Position numbers and translations under genes: made by a program
Shown: positions 33,530-46,394 of the stretch, piece by piece
Layout of the letters: the number at the start of each line of letters is the position of its first letter
How positions within the stretch are numbered: position 1 is the first letter of the stretch
Origin: Brachynemurus nebulosus
Lineage: Eukaryota; Arthropoda; Insecta; Neuroptera; Myrmeleontidae
Direction of reading: 5' to 3'
Assembly (NCBI GenBank): GCA_035578155.1
Contig: JAPWDM010000006.1
Coordinates: forward strand, 14,586,305 to 14,650,304
DNA length: 64,000 nucleotides
The notes under the pieces: model-generated
What the model saw: the letters and a program-made list of their open reading frames with translations, nothing else
What the model was told of the DNA's origin: nothing
Database searches by the model: none

Positions 33530-34629
33530 TTAATATAGAAAAGAAAAACATGATCACAGACAGAACTTCGAGCTTCCGAGCTTGCATACGTATTTATCCA
33601 ATTCCAATAAAATGTCGCAACAGCACTAATGAGTATTAGTCCCTACCGTTCAAAGTTCAAAGCAACTTCTTTTTTACGAAACTATTTTAATAAATAAATT
33701 CTCGAAATAGATTTAAAAAAAAAAACCAACTAAATATATTATGCTTGCTACTGGTAGCAAGTTTTAACTTGGAAACTAGAAACGTACCTATTCATTCATT
33801 CGATACATGTTTTTTCATTTACATAATCTAATAACATCATTAGAGATTTAATAATATTCACATGTTTTCACTAACTAGAATTTGTGTCATCTCTACTATT
33901 ACGAAAAGTTACAAATGTAAAAACATGTACATTTTGTATCTTTTTTAGACGTGTATATTCGCCTGGTCGTTTATGCATACTTAGTGTATGTATATCTTTA
34001 ATGAACTTGGTAGTTCCATATAATGTCGATAAGGCTACAGCTATTAAGGCGGACCATTAGTGTGACATTTTGAAAAAAAAAAAATGAAAATTTTTTCGCA
34101 TGTTTCGATAGTCTATACCCTTAAAAGTAACATACTAAAATTTCAGGTGTATATCTCAAATAGTTTTTGAGTTATAGCCATCCGAAGAGCGGATTCTGAT
34201 TTTCGTTGTTAACTTTGAGGATTGAGAAATGTATGAAGGTTGATAGTTCGGGAGTTTCTGGACGTGAACGTGGACGTGAATGCAGATTCTTAAATCAATA
34301 TTTGAAAAAGTCGGGTCGACTATTTAACAACTACGGTTTTTCTAAATAAATTAAAGTCTATTTGTTTTTAACAAATTGATGCCACTTTAAAAAAAATATT
34401 TTTTTTATATTTTTTAAGGACTAAAAAATTTACGGAAATTTTGTTTCAAATACAATTTTACATCTTGTGCCAGAACGTCTTTAAAAAAACGTCAACTGAT
34501 ACGTATTATAACCGAATTATTTTTTATTATTAGAAAATATATTTTAATTATTTAGATTTTAGAGTATAAGCGTTTGTTACTTAGTCAGTTTATAATATCA
34601 AATATTATATATGGAATGGTTTTATTATT
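33530..34629. other. Unassigned AT-rich sequence
   Basis: No gene or recognised element. Confidence 0.3.
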
Positions 34630-34703
34630 AAAGTAACTGCGAACCCCTTAAAAAGGCTTCGCGATCCCCCAGCGGGTTGCGACCCACCGGTTGAAAAACA
34701 CTG
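34630..34703 (-). mobile_element. hAT-like terminal fragment
   Basis: Read from 34703 on the minus strand it begins CAGTGTTTTTCAACCGGTGG followed by GTCGCAACCCGC, very close to the ends of Charlie-type hAT elements. The opposite end was not found. Confidence 0.6.
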
Positions 34704-35395
34704 TAATAGATAATAGTTCTGGTGAAAAAAGTCAAGTTGATCAAAACTAAATTGTCATATTGCCATTAAGACGTTTCCTGTTGCAGTTAGAATAGGAAAA
34801 TCAACTTTATTTACTTATTTTTTTGAATCTTTCATAAAAGTCCTCACTATTTTTTGTCTCCGTAAGCACCAGCTCATAATTTCAACGTCACTTGGAGTGA
34901 CCACATAATAGAAAATTTAATATAGAAAAATAAATATCACTACACATCTGTATACTTTTACACGTCTCCTGGTCGGTCTTCTATGCTGTTGCACCGATCG
35001 TGTCAACACTAGACATCGGGCTACACATACCCGATACATATTATACAATCTTGCTTGCTGAAGTTCTCATAATATACAGACGCATTCACAGTATGCTGTG
35101 CTACAGAAGAAAATTGTAATTGGTTAGTGCATCTGTAGTGTAGTGTAGTGACTAGTGAGTTTAGTTTGTGTGTTCCCCCCCCCCCCCACTGCCGTGGTGT
35201 CGTAGTGACACGACGCTAGCTAGCAACGGCCACTACTCAACGAGCTTTTACAATTTATAATCTACATTTGTCATTCATGCTGCACATCTCTGGACTGGCT
35301 GCTTGGGTCGCTACTAGTAAACGATAATTGTACATTTACAGTATATACATAAATATGTAATATAGAGTGTATAGGGCGTCATCAAAAATTTGTAC
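34704..35395. other. Unassigned sequence
   Basis: No gene supported. A C run lies at 35176-35188, next to a GC-richer patch (35188-35260) without a readable frame. Confidence 0.3.
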
Positions 35396-35400
35396 CGCCG

Positions 35401-36068
35401 CACAGTGGTCCAATTTTCGAAAAAAACGGACAAAAATCAAAAATTACTTTGAGTAAAACAAAAAATGGTATGTAAGGGTTTTCAAGGTCGCTGATTATGA
35501 ATTTGATATTATTATTTTGAAAATTCAAAATGGTGGGTCCAAAATAGCGGGCCAAAATAAAAAAATTAGTTTTATTGAAACAAAAAATGGTATATAAATG
35601 TTTTCAAGGTCATTGAAAATGAATATGAAGTGAGACAAGAGAAAATTTGTTGTGGAAAAAGCAAATCATCCAACTCGGTCAAACTCATAACTATTTCTTA
35701 TAAATAAACACATTAACAATGTAATATTTCTCTGTAATAAGTACACCCTATAGAAATATTAAATTACCCTTTACCACACATCCATAAAGATTACTCACCT
35801 TCATTTTCAACTTCCATCACTCTTGATTTCAAAAATACACTTGCAAACAAAAGTTATTAATGAACAACTAGAAGATGCGTACGAGGCAGGTGCTCAGTTA
35901 ACTGTGTTTGACCGTCCCTTATCTGGTAGTGAAGCCGGTATAATGAACTGTCGGTTTGCACCGAGGTGCAGTGGTGTCCCCCTACGGTATTATGGGGTAA
36001 TAAGTTCAAAATTACAAACATCACTTTTCTCATTTTTGTCCGCTTTTTTTGGAAATTGGACCACTGTG
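35401..36068. mobile_element. Transib-like non-autonomous element, 668 bp
   Basis: Both ends start with the heptamer CACAGTG, and the terminal repeats match at 34 of 37 positions (35401-35437; 36032-36068 in reverse). The element is bounded by an exact 5-bp GC-rich duplication CGCCG (35396-35400, 36069-36073). Transib transposons, the source of RAG1, have CAC-starting ends like the V(D)J heptamer and 5-bp GC-rich duplications. A nonamer-like AAAAAAACG lies 12 bp after the left heptamer and AAAAAAGCG at the same distance on the right. The interior holds two imperfect copies of a unit with AAAAAATGGTAT and TTTTCAAGGTC. No transposase is present; the 85- and 103-codon frames are not recognised. 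Confidence 0.72.
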
Positions 36069-36192
36069 CGCCGTAAGAGATTCTCTTCCCAGCGTCACTA
36101 CACTTATCGTACATTTAATCTATTGACACTTTAATGGCCGCTCATACAATATGTATGTGATAGCCAGAAGAATTGTAGAGACCGACCACATA

Positions 36193-36614
36193 TACAGGGT
36201 GTAAAGTATATAAATCTCGCTACGAAAACAGTGGGTAGATTTCACACATGTAATTAATATTTGCCAATATATTTGAACCAGAACTGTCTTTCAACAGAAA
36301 AAATGGCTCCTTAAATTTTTTTCAATCCGGCTCTGATCATCTTATCTTTCTAAGATAAATTGTCTGTTTTCGAAAAAAAAAATCTGAGAAACACGTTTAC
36401 CCTCTAAACATGTTTACTAAATTTTATTGAATTTTAGTCAATAAAATTATTTGCTAGCTTTGATATTAAGCAATATTATTTCGTTAATCGTACTAAAAAA
36501 AAAATTTTCAAACATCATCTAGCCAGTTAATTTGCAATTTCCTGTGATTTTGGTGTCTGCAGGATGCTGTGTCACACCTCAAAAGGACGAGAGTTATTTA
36601 TTTTACACTCTGTA
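36193..36614 (-). mobile_element. TA-target MITE, family M1, reverse copy
   Basis: Flanked by TA (36191-36192, 36615-36616). It starts TACAGGGTGTAAAGTATATA, which is the far end of the 1706-2141 copy, and ends with the AGTTATTTATTTTACACTCT end. The interiors align along their whole length. Confidence 0.85.
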
Positions 36615-36616
36615 TA

Positions 36617-38242
36617 TGTGATGCTACTACGGATGGTGATTGGTCGGTAACATACTCTCTGTATGACTTTACTTATCTAATTGTGTAGATGTGCGGCCAT
36701 TAAAATATTAATATTTGCTCCTTCGATAAAAGTATCAATTTAGTAGACTAGAGATTGATATGATAAAAGGGTATAAATTCTAACTTTTTAAGCAGAAATT
36801 TGGGCCATTTTTTTTCTTTTTATGATAAAAATGAAAAATCTCACCCTAGTGTAGTCCAAATTTTTTGGCACTGATTATACTTGCACTACTATGTAATATC
36901 CACTTGGAAATGAATATAGATTATATATGTATGTAGTTCCACTTTGTAAATTCACGCTTCTACTACAACTTTTTTTTTTTTTATTAAATTCTCCAACGTA
37001 CTGGACTTTTATATACAGTGTGTACTTAAAAATTGGGATGATTCTGGGAATTGTTGCTAACAAAATTTTTGAAATCCCTTAAAATTGAGTTTCATATTCA
37101 GTTTCTCAAAGAGAAAGGCGTCAAAAATCGTTTCAATTTCTGCAAAAACTGTCTGTTAAAGTGAAATGTCCGACAAGTCGACATTATAGTTTTGCTAATT
37201 AAAATCATTAGTATACATATATTTTATCTACAAAATTATCAGAAATTTTTTTTACGAAACAGAAATATGTTTTTGTGAAAGTTATAAGAGCATTAATTCT
37301 ATTTTTAACACCGTCAACACCATCAAAAATATTATATTATATTATTAAATTAGTGGAAAAGTTTATATTGCCATCGGCAAAGGGGAAATGGTATAGCTAA
37401 TTCCAAGAAAAATATGTATTTATATATTATATTTGTTTTTGGTTTCGTATTAGAATAGTTTTAGTCTACAGTTTTGTTGACTCGATACTTCAGTTTAGTT
37501 TTTGTTTTTGTTACGAGTGGCTATGTGCCCTCATTTTTTCCCGAAAATATCAAAATCATATCAAAAATGGAAAGTTTTTGGAAAGTTGACCTTGTGTACA
37601 GTCATTCATTTACCTAGTCATTTTGTATACGTCAGTGTTTGTGACTGGAATTATTCTTGATATGAATAGTTCTGTGTAAGTTAAAAAGTATAATTTTTTT
37701 ACTTCTAAAAAATACATTTTAAATTTTGAAATTTTCGAAGCATACACTTTCAGTAAAACGCAAACACAGTAACCTCGTTGCGTGGTAAACAGTAGTGTGT
37801 GTCCTTCTCTGCACCTATAACTTTCGTTATGCAACATTTCATGTCGATCGGTTCAGCTGCTGAGACGTAAAAACGAGACAAACAAATGAACAAAAAGACA
37901 AAAATAATAGAAATCCGTTCAAAAATATAGTCGATTAAATTAACTGAAACATCTGGTATAACATTTTTCTACACAATATCCCTATAAAACTAGAGCGAAA
38001 TATATGTATAATACGTTAATAGAGTAAATTTATAAACAAAACGTTATGAAAAATATATACGCTGATATTTATTTTTTTTCCGAAAAAAAGGAAAATTTAT
38101 TTGAAAAAGATTTGCATTTCAGGAGAAAAAAATTTGTGCTCTGATTTAATAATTTAATAAAAGTTACGCCCACTTTCTGCATGTGCCGTGCTTTGCTTAT
38201 TTTTTGAAAAATAAAATAAGTTAAACATAAAGGAGATAGGTA
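36617..38242. other. Unassigned sequence with an insect-type repeat tract
   Basis: Around 37830-37900 the sequence TTTCATGTCGATCGGTTCAG, GCTGAGACGTAAAAACGAGA and an AAAC run match the type of repeat tail seen at 9885-9970. Elsewhere nothing is recognised. Confidence 0.35.
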
Positions 38243-39265
38243 GGGTTGACCGGGGTAATTGTGAACTGGGGCAATTGTGAACGGCGCCTATAATTTCTAA
38301 AATAACATTAATGTTGTTAAAAATCAACTCTTAATATGTTTTTCTGTCCTTTCTTAATATGTATATTAAAATTTCACAACAATTCTCCAAGTATTAGTAT
38401 CATTTTTTTTTTATTTTGAAAAAACCCTTGCAAAATTTTATGTATCTTACTTCGACCAATCCTCAAAAAGAATTTTTTTTTAATACATTTTCTTTTTTTA
38501 AATGGTAAGAAATGGTTAAAAGTACTTTTAAAGAAGTGGTCTAAGCCCTGAGAGGGTTCCTTATTAATTGCTTATCACCAATTCACAATTACCCCATGAT
38601 TTTAAAATTGTGGGGTAATTGTGAACGTTATTTACAAATGCCCCCATTCGGTCAAAAATTTCAGTAGTGTCCTTTTCAGAGTTGAAAATGTTGATGAAGG
38701 TGCTGGTGACCGTATTGTACAAGTTTTCGTTGTACAAACAATACAAAAAAAAATTTATGTTTTTTATTCATGTAAACCAAATGTATTTCCTTGAAAAATT
38801 CTTATTTTCCTTGTTTTTGTGGGAATACATGGAATTTTTTGATTTTTTATATGATAAAATGACAAAATATCATCAAAATATCATTTTTAGCTTGTAATAA
38901 ATTTGTTCCTACAATTTTTGTTATTTTTCTTTAACCTTGATTTTTTGTAGAATGTGAAGAATTTGAGCTGGGCCTTACTCTGACGTACCACACTTCTCTT
39001 GTGATCCATTCTAAATATTTTTTCTGATGGCATTCACGTTTACCCCGAAATTCGTAAAATTTGCAAAATCGCACCGGGGAAATGTGAATGGCTTATAAAA
39101 TTTTTGTTTTTCATACGAATTTGCTCAAAATTTGTGTGGTGCATCGTGAATAATATAGAATTAAAAATAAATCAACCATAATGTGATATATAAAATAAAA
39201 AATACTTAAAACAACGCTTTTATCTCAACTCATGAAAATCTATTCACAATTACCCCGGTCAACCC
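38243..39265. mobile_element. TA-target element with reiterated end motif, 1023 bp (pogo-like)
   Basis: TA flanks both sides (38241-38242, 39266-39267). The ends share 23 bases exactly, beginning GGGTTGACCGGGGTAATTGT. The motif GGGGTAATTGTGAA recurs inside (two near the left end, one on each strand near 38585-38625). This is the same design as the pogo-type elements at 8607 and 18586, but no transposase remnant is recognised here. Confidence 0.75.
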
Positions 39266-39712
39266 TATATATAATTTATGAATCAAATCGAATGAAATTT
39301 AATTTAATACTTTATGCGCACTGGAAAAATAGAATGCAATCTGTTGTTTAATTTTCATCGCTTCAGTTTTCCGTGGTTATTTATCTTTTCGATTATTAAT
39401 AATTTTTTTTTTTAGTAAACGAATTTGAGTAAAGATTTGAATGCAATCGAGAAATATTTATGGCAGCCCAGTTTTTGCACTATATTGTACATTATAAATT
39501 AATTATGAGTAAAATATTTTTTGAAATACGAATTGTTCTAACAATAACCGGTTAGAAAAATTGGATTAGTTTGAAAAATGAAAAATCAGATATCAAATAA
39601 TTTGAGAGAGACATCATGATTATTTATTTGTTCTATGGTAAATTCTATTATAACAGAATGCTTGTTTTCTTTATGAGTTCTTAAAAGTTCTCTGACCTAA
39701 CCGTCGTCTTAA

Positions 39713-40416
39713 GGGGAGATTCGCCAAAAAAACATCAAAAATCGACCTTTTTTATTTATTTATTTTTTTTTATACAAATACATATTTTATTAAAAAATTA
39801 AATATACGACATTATTTCTACATATCTTAAGATTACAAAAAGAAAAAATTCAGAAATGAGCTGAGTATAAATGGCTTTGAAATCGACACTGCGAGATTCT
39901 TCTACCTTGATGATTCCTCGTCTTCTGAAATCCCCAATGAACCAAAATCAAAAAATCAAGAATTAGCTGAAAATATACATAATATACTACAGTTATCGCA
40001 CTAACTAGGATCTAAACCAGCGAGAAATCGCATTTTGAAAATAAACTTTCAAAAATCACCGCTTGTTCTCAACTATTAATAGCCGCCATTTTGAAAATAT
40101 ATTATGGAAAGAAAAGATCCTACTGTCTGCCAAAACGACGGTATCGAGAAATAATATGCAGTTTAATTTATATCGATATCTCAATACTGTTTGAGACAGA
40201 CGAGGAACCCTGTCGAAAAATTTACTTTCGAGAAAAAAGCACTTAAAGTTTTTTATTTCAATTAAATTATAGTAAAGTGCGTACACTAAAATGCCTATAA
40301 CTTTTTGGTTTTTCATTTCTTTTAAATAAAATTTTAGGGGAATATTTTTAACACCTTATGGAATATAATTATAAGAAAGAAATCGATTTATTATTTTTTT
40401 CTTTATGGAATCTCCC
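39713..40416. mobile_element. TTAA-flanked element, family P1, copy 2
   Basis: Left TTAA at 39709-39712; the right site has decayed to GTAA (40417-40420). The ends are GGGGAGATTCGCC and, in reverse, GGGAGATTCC. The interior aligns with 15101-15770, including ATGAGCTGAGTATAAATGGC and GAGAAATCGCATTTTGAAAA. Confidence 0.82.
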
Positions 40417-40418
40417 GT

Positions 40419-40558
40419 AAAGGTACTATGCCAATATTCAACTGAAATTGTGAAGGAAAACTGTAGAAAACCTTGACGAGCATAGCCAACCACGAGATTC
40501 GAATCCTTGATAGTGCCAGTGCCTAATATTTTGATGAACGTACCATCGACTCTGACCG
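40419..40558 (-). mobile_element. tRNA-derived SINE, copy 2
   Basis: Aligns with 28803-28949 through AAAGGTACTATGCC, CTGAAATTGTGAAGGAAAAC and GCCAGTGCCTAA. The head is more decayed (B box reads GGATTCGAATC in reverse). It abuts the right end of the P1 element. Confidence 0.68.
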
Positions 40559-41911
40559 AAATTGCCATGACCGAATGCCTACTGTATAATGGTTTGATTT
40601 TGAATTGCCAAATATTAAACCAATTTTTGAATACAATCGAAAAATAGTTAGGTATGGTAGTCCAATTTTTTTTTGCAGTATATATTGTACTATTAATTAT
40701 GAGTGAAATATATACTCCTGTTTTAAAAACGAATTGTTTTAATAGTATGTAGTAGTTTTATTCATATATGATTAGTTTGTGAAAATTAAAAATTAAAATA
40801 GTTTGAGAGAGAAGTATTTTCATTTATAGTTTTAATGGTTCAACTAATTTGTTAAAAACTACTTTTATATTTGAATGGGATTATGTTGGAACGTTAAGGT
40901 AAATAGAACAGAAATATATTTCCTGAAAAAAGAGGTGTTATCGAAAAATAAATTTATAATTCCCGTTATAAAAATAATAATAAAACAATTGTTTATCTAA
41001 TCCGTATTCAAACGGTAGTATAGTTTAGGGATTAGGATTAAAAGTCATGTTGTAATTGTCGAAAAGTTCCTAATACAGAAAATTCGAAATAATTTGTTTT
41101 CAAATCATCTAATAGATACTGATTTTGAAGCTTAACGCTGTACAATATACTTCAATATTTTTCGTAGATAATTATCTATGGATAAAAATAATATTTTTCC
41201 ATTTAAAACGATTTAAAAAAAAAATTGTGAGTTATTACTGGAAATAAAGTTAAACTGGAGGTGATTACTGGAAATAAACGATATTAACGACTGAATTAGC
41301 ACCCATGTTTTTATTGAAATAAAAATTTCATATAAGTAGTGTTAATTGTTAGACTTTGAGATAATGTAAAACCGGTGAGGTTAAAATAAAAAAAAACTAT
41401 TAAATTCAGTATTTCGGTCGAAGAATTATTCAAAAGAAAAATTAATGTCGGATAGATTTGTCGAAATTTAATCAACTTTGAATCGAATAATACTTTTTTC
41501 AGTCGCCTGTGTAATGAGCAACTTTCGAGTCTTGTTTTGTAACGTACTATTACGAGCTAGTAAATTCAGATAGTCGAAGTGTTGTCCATTACATTAAGAA
41601 GCCAAGGCTTCCTTATCGCGCTTGAGCCAAACTTGATTCAACTTGGCTTATTGATTGAATAGATTAATTTCATGTGAATCTGAATTTGTCTTAAAACCAG
41701 TATTTAAAAATTTCTTGTTTGACCAAGCCAAAAATTTTAATCTGATTCAAATAGCGGCTTAAATACTTTTTTCTGGAATTCGGAGATCCTAGTCGGCTGA
41801 CTTTGAACATTTTACCGTGCTTCTCTTAGGTATAGTTGATTTTTATAAGTCTTATGAAGAATATGAATGAAGTTTTATTGCAACGAATACAAGTAAACAG
41901 CGGAGGGGTCT
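40559..41911. other. Unassigned AT-rich sequence
   Basis: Nothing recognised. Confidence 0.3.
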
Positions 41912-42017
41912 CCAATTTCCGGTCGACCGGGACCAATTTCCGGTCAGCTAGGGCCAATTTCCGGCTGACTAAAACGAAATTTGAGGCATCTGGGATGAAA
42001 TTTCCAGTCAAACATAA
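41912..42017. repeat. 21-bp tandem array, about five units
   Basis: Units start at 41912, 41933 and 41954 (CCAATTTCCGGTC and variants), then two degenerate ones. The 21-bp period keeps a frame open on both strands, with seven-residue repeats: NFRSTGT and NFRSARA on plus, RKLALAD and RKLVPVD on minus. No start, domain or neighbour supports a gene. Confidence 0.85.
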
Positions 42018-42990
42018 TTTTTGTGAGTAACACTTAGGGGGTGAGTCTTCTGGAGTGACTCTTAGGTTGTGAGTGAGTCTTCTGGCAATATTCCCGCTTT
42101 CTCCTGAATGTAGGCAATTACGTTGCGTTGCCAAGTGGCCCCATACCTCCTTTTTTCCAGGAGCTCCAGAAAAATCATTGTTTCAATAACTAACTCTTCG
42201 CTACGAATAAATTTATTTTTGTTTTCAAAATTTCCATAGAAGGCATGTACATATAGATTAAAGAGTCATAATGAATTCACTTTTTGGGAAAAAAAAACAA
42301 CAAAGTAGAAACACAATACAAAAGCAGTAGAGTTAGAGCACTAGATACACTCTCTAGACAGCAAAAGGACACGGTACAATAATCCTTTAACAAATATTTT
42401 AAAAGTTAATTTAAAACAAAATGCGCTAAATATATTCATAGAATTTACAGTATTTTAAATAATAATAAAAAGAAAATTAATCCTGAAAATATGAATAACA
42501 ATCATAATGGACTTGCTTATATAACTAAAAAGAAAATTTACAAAGTAAAACATAGAGTATAACACGTTGCTGTTGACATGAGTAATATTGTCACTGTGTT
42601 GCGCAAATAACTGCGAATGTAAAATAATACATAAAATTGATTCTACGAAAATAAATAAATTAAAACTAAAAAATGGTTGTAATACGAAGACCGGCAGAAC
42701 TGGCACCAACTTGAAGGTGGAATTTGAAATCATCGTTTGAACATATCCTTAAAATCTTATCAACATGAATGTAGATAGTTGCGTCGGTCTGAAATTTTGC
42801 TAAAAAGTTTAAATACATTCCCCGCGAAAATCCTTTTTTCAATCTAGTTGGTATAAAATCTCGAATCTTTTCTATCCAACCGATTTCCTTTAATTTTGGC
42901 AAAGGCGTTCAATAGATATTTCTCTACAGTACAAATTAGTAGGAAAATTCAAAAAATTTCTAAAAAATCAACAAACAAATCTGAAAAATA
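42018..42990. other. Unassigned AT-rich sequence
   Basis: No gene or element recognised. Confidence 0.3.
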
Positions 42991-43040
42991 ATTGGCCAAG
43001 AGCGAATTGAGCTCGCACAATTAGGGTTTTGTACAGTGGT
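42991..43040 (+). repeat. Fragment of a common insect repeat (family C)
   Basis: ATTGGCCAAGAGCGAATTGA, then GCTCGCACAATTAGGGTTTT. The same sequence occurs in reverse at the right side of the copy at 59789-60130. Confidence 0.65.
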
Positions 43041-43518
43041 CGAGAGACCAAATTAAACAAACCTTGTTAAAATAAAATTTTTAGCTTTAGAAACTTAGAA
43101 GATCAGGAAAGGGATACGGTCACTCCTAGTAAATTTTGAACTATATCATTTTAAGACCACTGATCCAGAAATTATGACAAAAATATTCTTAGACTCCTTA
43201 GAAATGGATTTCCTTTCAAATGATACCTCAAACGATTATTAATTAGAAATTTTTTGAACCCAACTGACTCCTCTCTCCCTCTCAATTTTAATCCAAAATA
43301 AGTTTCTTTTTCTAATGGTTGACTGGCGATTTGTGTGTACGTCATCAAGGCCTAACATTATGCCAAACTGCAAATTCCTTCATTACATAGTTTTCAAGAA
43401 AAATCTCTGTTACAGGTGAAGAAATGAACACAAAAGTGATCTTATAAAGGTTCCATTTTTCTTTAAGGTATATACGTAATCCTAAAGACGACTAAAGTTC
43501 ACCTCTCTATATTGATAC
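43041..43518. other. Unassigned sequence
   Basis: Possibly decayed continuation of family C; nothing else recognised. Confidence 0.3.
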
Positions 43519-44239
43519 TAGAGATGTCGATTTTAAATCGATTAATCGAAGCTTAAAAAATCGATTCTTTTTTCGATTTTTCTCATTTGAATCGATTCCT
43601 GAATCGATTATTAAAAGTAAGAAATCGATAACCGATTTTTTCCAAAAAAAAACTTCATTTTAATAGCAATTCAGAATTCTACAAAGAAACATGTGTTAAA
43701 ATGAAACACCAAAAACTTTATTGTTAATTGTCACTTTCTACTCGTTATATCAACGAACTCCTCCTATGGCTCTATATAAGTCAGACTATCACTACAAAAG
43801 GAAGGAAGAGACCACCTATCTGTGCAAACGACGATCCCTTTCCCACAAAAACGACTTATTTAGAAAACATTTTTTTGTCAATTTGTTTGAAATTTTTGAA
43901 TAAACTTGGTTAAATTCGTGGTATTCGTCCTACATATTCAATTGCTTTATTTTTTATAATTATAATTGAAAATTTGACTCACTCATCGTCTTTACAAATA
44001 TAATACCTTACAAGGCGTTTTTACACTATATTACCGATATTACCTATATACTAACTATCAAGTAAGTCCCTTAAACAAAAATTATCAGCTAATTTTATCA
44101 AACTTTTCAAAATTTCGATTTTTAGATCGATCTCGCAGAATCGGTTTTTTTTTAGCCGATTTTTTTTTAATCGATTTTTTTGATTTCGATTTAAATCGAT
44201 CCAAAAATCGATCTTTTTTTTGGAGAATCGACATCTCTG
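43519..44239. mobile_element. hAT-type element with ATCGAT-rich ends, 721 bp
   Basis: The ends are TAGAGATGTCGATT and, in reverse, CAGAGATGTCGATT. The 8-bp flanks are ATTGATAC and ATTAATTC (six of eight). Both terminal ~120 bp consist largely of ATCGATT and TCGATTTTT variants on either strand, typical of clustered transposase-binding repeats near hAT ends. No transposase is present. Confidence 0.75.
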
Positions 44240-44944
44240 ATTAATTCACTTACAGAACATGATAACTACCTATATATTCTTGAGATATTGAATTCTCTTT
44301 TTCGGAGATTGTCTGATGGTCACGGCGCATATGATTTTTATTGACATAATTATCCTCGTCAAATGTTACATACACACACCAAAGAATTAAAATGATAAAC
44401 TAAATAAAACATGTTATAAAACTTTATGTATGAATGTTGAATTAGTATTGAAGTGAGATGAATATATTTTATTTATAAGTATTGTTATCCTTTTTGTTGT
44501 TGTTTTTTGTTGTTATTTATTTCATTAAAATTATACTTATATATTTAATATATTCATAAACATGAACGGGCGGGAAATGACTGAATCATCAAGCCAGTCC
44601 AGCCACGTTGAATTGCATGCACCAAGTAAACTTAAGTAAATATTTTTATAAAGTTGCTACTTTATGAAAAAATCCATACTATGAGAAAATATGGGAAAAT
44701 ATTTTCTGCAGTTATCTTCCAACAATAAATTATAGGATTACGAGCCGACTTTCTTTGGGTTGTATTTTTCCTGACGGGATAAAACTATAGAAAGAAAGAA
44801 AAAATCAAAAATTTCGGTAATAATTTAGTTCATAAACTAGGCAATCTTATAAAAAAAGAACCAAAAATCCGATGACGAAAATACAAGAAAAAGAGCTTTA
44901 ATAATATTCACTGATTTGGGTGTTAAGTTATGGTATTCCATATT
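44240..44944. other. Unassigned AT-rich sequence
   Basis: Nothing recognised. Confidence 0.3.
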
Positions 44945-45290
44945 TGTAAATAATACCACGAATTGGAAATTCAGCTATTACAGCCGCTCTGATGCGGTGA
45001 CTTGTGAGTCCGGGACTATGACCGAGTGTTGTTTTAATGTTAGGGTCCCTAGAAACCGAAAATGACATTCACTAAAATTTATAGGTATATTTTTGCATTT
45101 TTCGTGAAAGAAATTCGTATTTTGCCAAAATTTCCCCAAATGCAAAAAGTTTTGTGGTATTGGAAGGAGGCGAAAACATCACATGAAAAGGTTTTTCAAT
45201 CATTATTCTATGTAAACTGGTTTCCCAGAAAAACTAATTTTTTAAACGGAAATTCGCTAAATTTTGCAGAATGTTGCGACAGCGGTGTTT
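44945..45290 (-). repeat. Repeat family A, decayed copy
   Basis: Shared blocks include TTCAGCTATTACAGCCGCTC, GGGTCCCTAGAAACCGAAAA and AACGGAAATTCGCTAAATTT. No TA tract in this copy. The 76-codon frame is a shadow. Confidence 0.75.
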
Positions 45291-46394
45291 AGTTTTTCTA
45301 GTAGTTTATTGTTCAAATCAAAAATGAAATTAAATCAAACTCAAAATAAGCTTTCGACATTCTTTAAAAAAAATTTTCTCAGAACAGTTTACTTACAAAC
45401 CACTAATACCGATTTTCAAAAAAAGTCAAGTTTGTCCATCACCAAAATTTGTTGATTATTTGAAAAATAAAACTGAAATATTCAAATAATAATAATTTCT
45501 ACACAATTTCATTTTGCATAAGATACTTGAATAAACACTATTAAAAACTCATCTTTAAACGCCATTTCAACTAACACTGTCCCTAATCATAAATTGTCCC
45601 CGAATTCATAACATAGTAGAATATAATTTTTGAAAATTTGTTTATATATGTATGTGTATAGTAACATTGTCTCATTTTGCCTAACAGCCAGTTTTGTTAG
45701 TTAATTTGCCTAAAAACAATTTCGCCAGTGTCAACAAAATTGCCCATTTTCTGTAAAATATCGCTAAGGACAATCGTAAAAATATTCAAATGTTTTTCGT
45801 TGAATAAATTTTTATGTTATTTCAAGAGACAAAAGACAATCACACAAAATATTTTGGCCTCATTCAAAATGTATAATATAAATATGTAATACCGGGTGTT
45901 TATCTTATTTGAACAACATCATACACTAACTCGAAAATTCCAGCTACAATGTTATACAACTTTCCCATTACAAATTTGGTACTCATATTACTCAAACTCC
46001 AAAAACCGCACTGAAAAAAGTGACTAGTCACACTTTCGCTGATTTTGATGAATGCTATAACGATAATGATTGGCATTGTTATTTGTTGCCTCACTACACT
46101 TTGGCTAAAAGCCGCTAAGGGTAAATTTTTTAAATTTTAATTGTTTATAAAATTTTTTGTTATATACATGTTACATAGATTGTTAAAAAGTTAGGAAAAA
46201 TGCACGAAATGTACCCTTGTAGCAACATTGCTGTTTACTGAATCTTTCTTATTCGTTAAAGTTCCATATACTATGTAGCATGGTAATCACAACTATGGAA
46301 CATGGATCTGGCACCTATGTTAATGCATGGGAGTTCTATGTTGTATAGTAACCGTCATCGTGTTACAGAGTGAATATTTCTATGTGGTCTGGTT
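45291..46394. other. Unassigned AT-rich sequence
   Basis: CCGGGTGTTTATCTTATTTG near 45893 may be a single transposon end. The tract 46263-46360 shares ACTATGTAGCATGG-type motifs, in inverted form, with 46866-46911, so the hAT element between may sit in an older inverted-repeat element. Confidence 0.35.

Noticed and set aside
35823..36134. 103-codon frame as a Transib transposase remnant
   Set aside because: It reads into the right terminal repeat and shows no RAG1-like catalytic motif.
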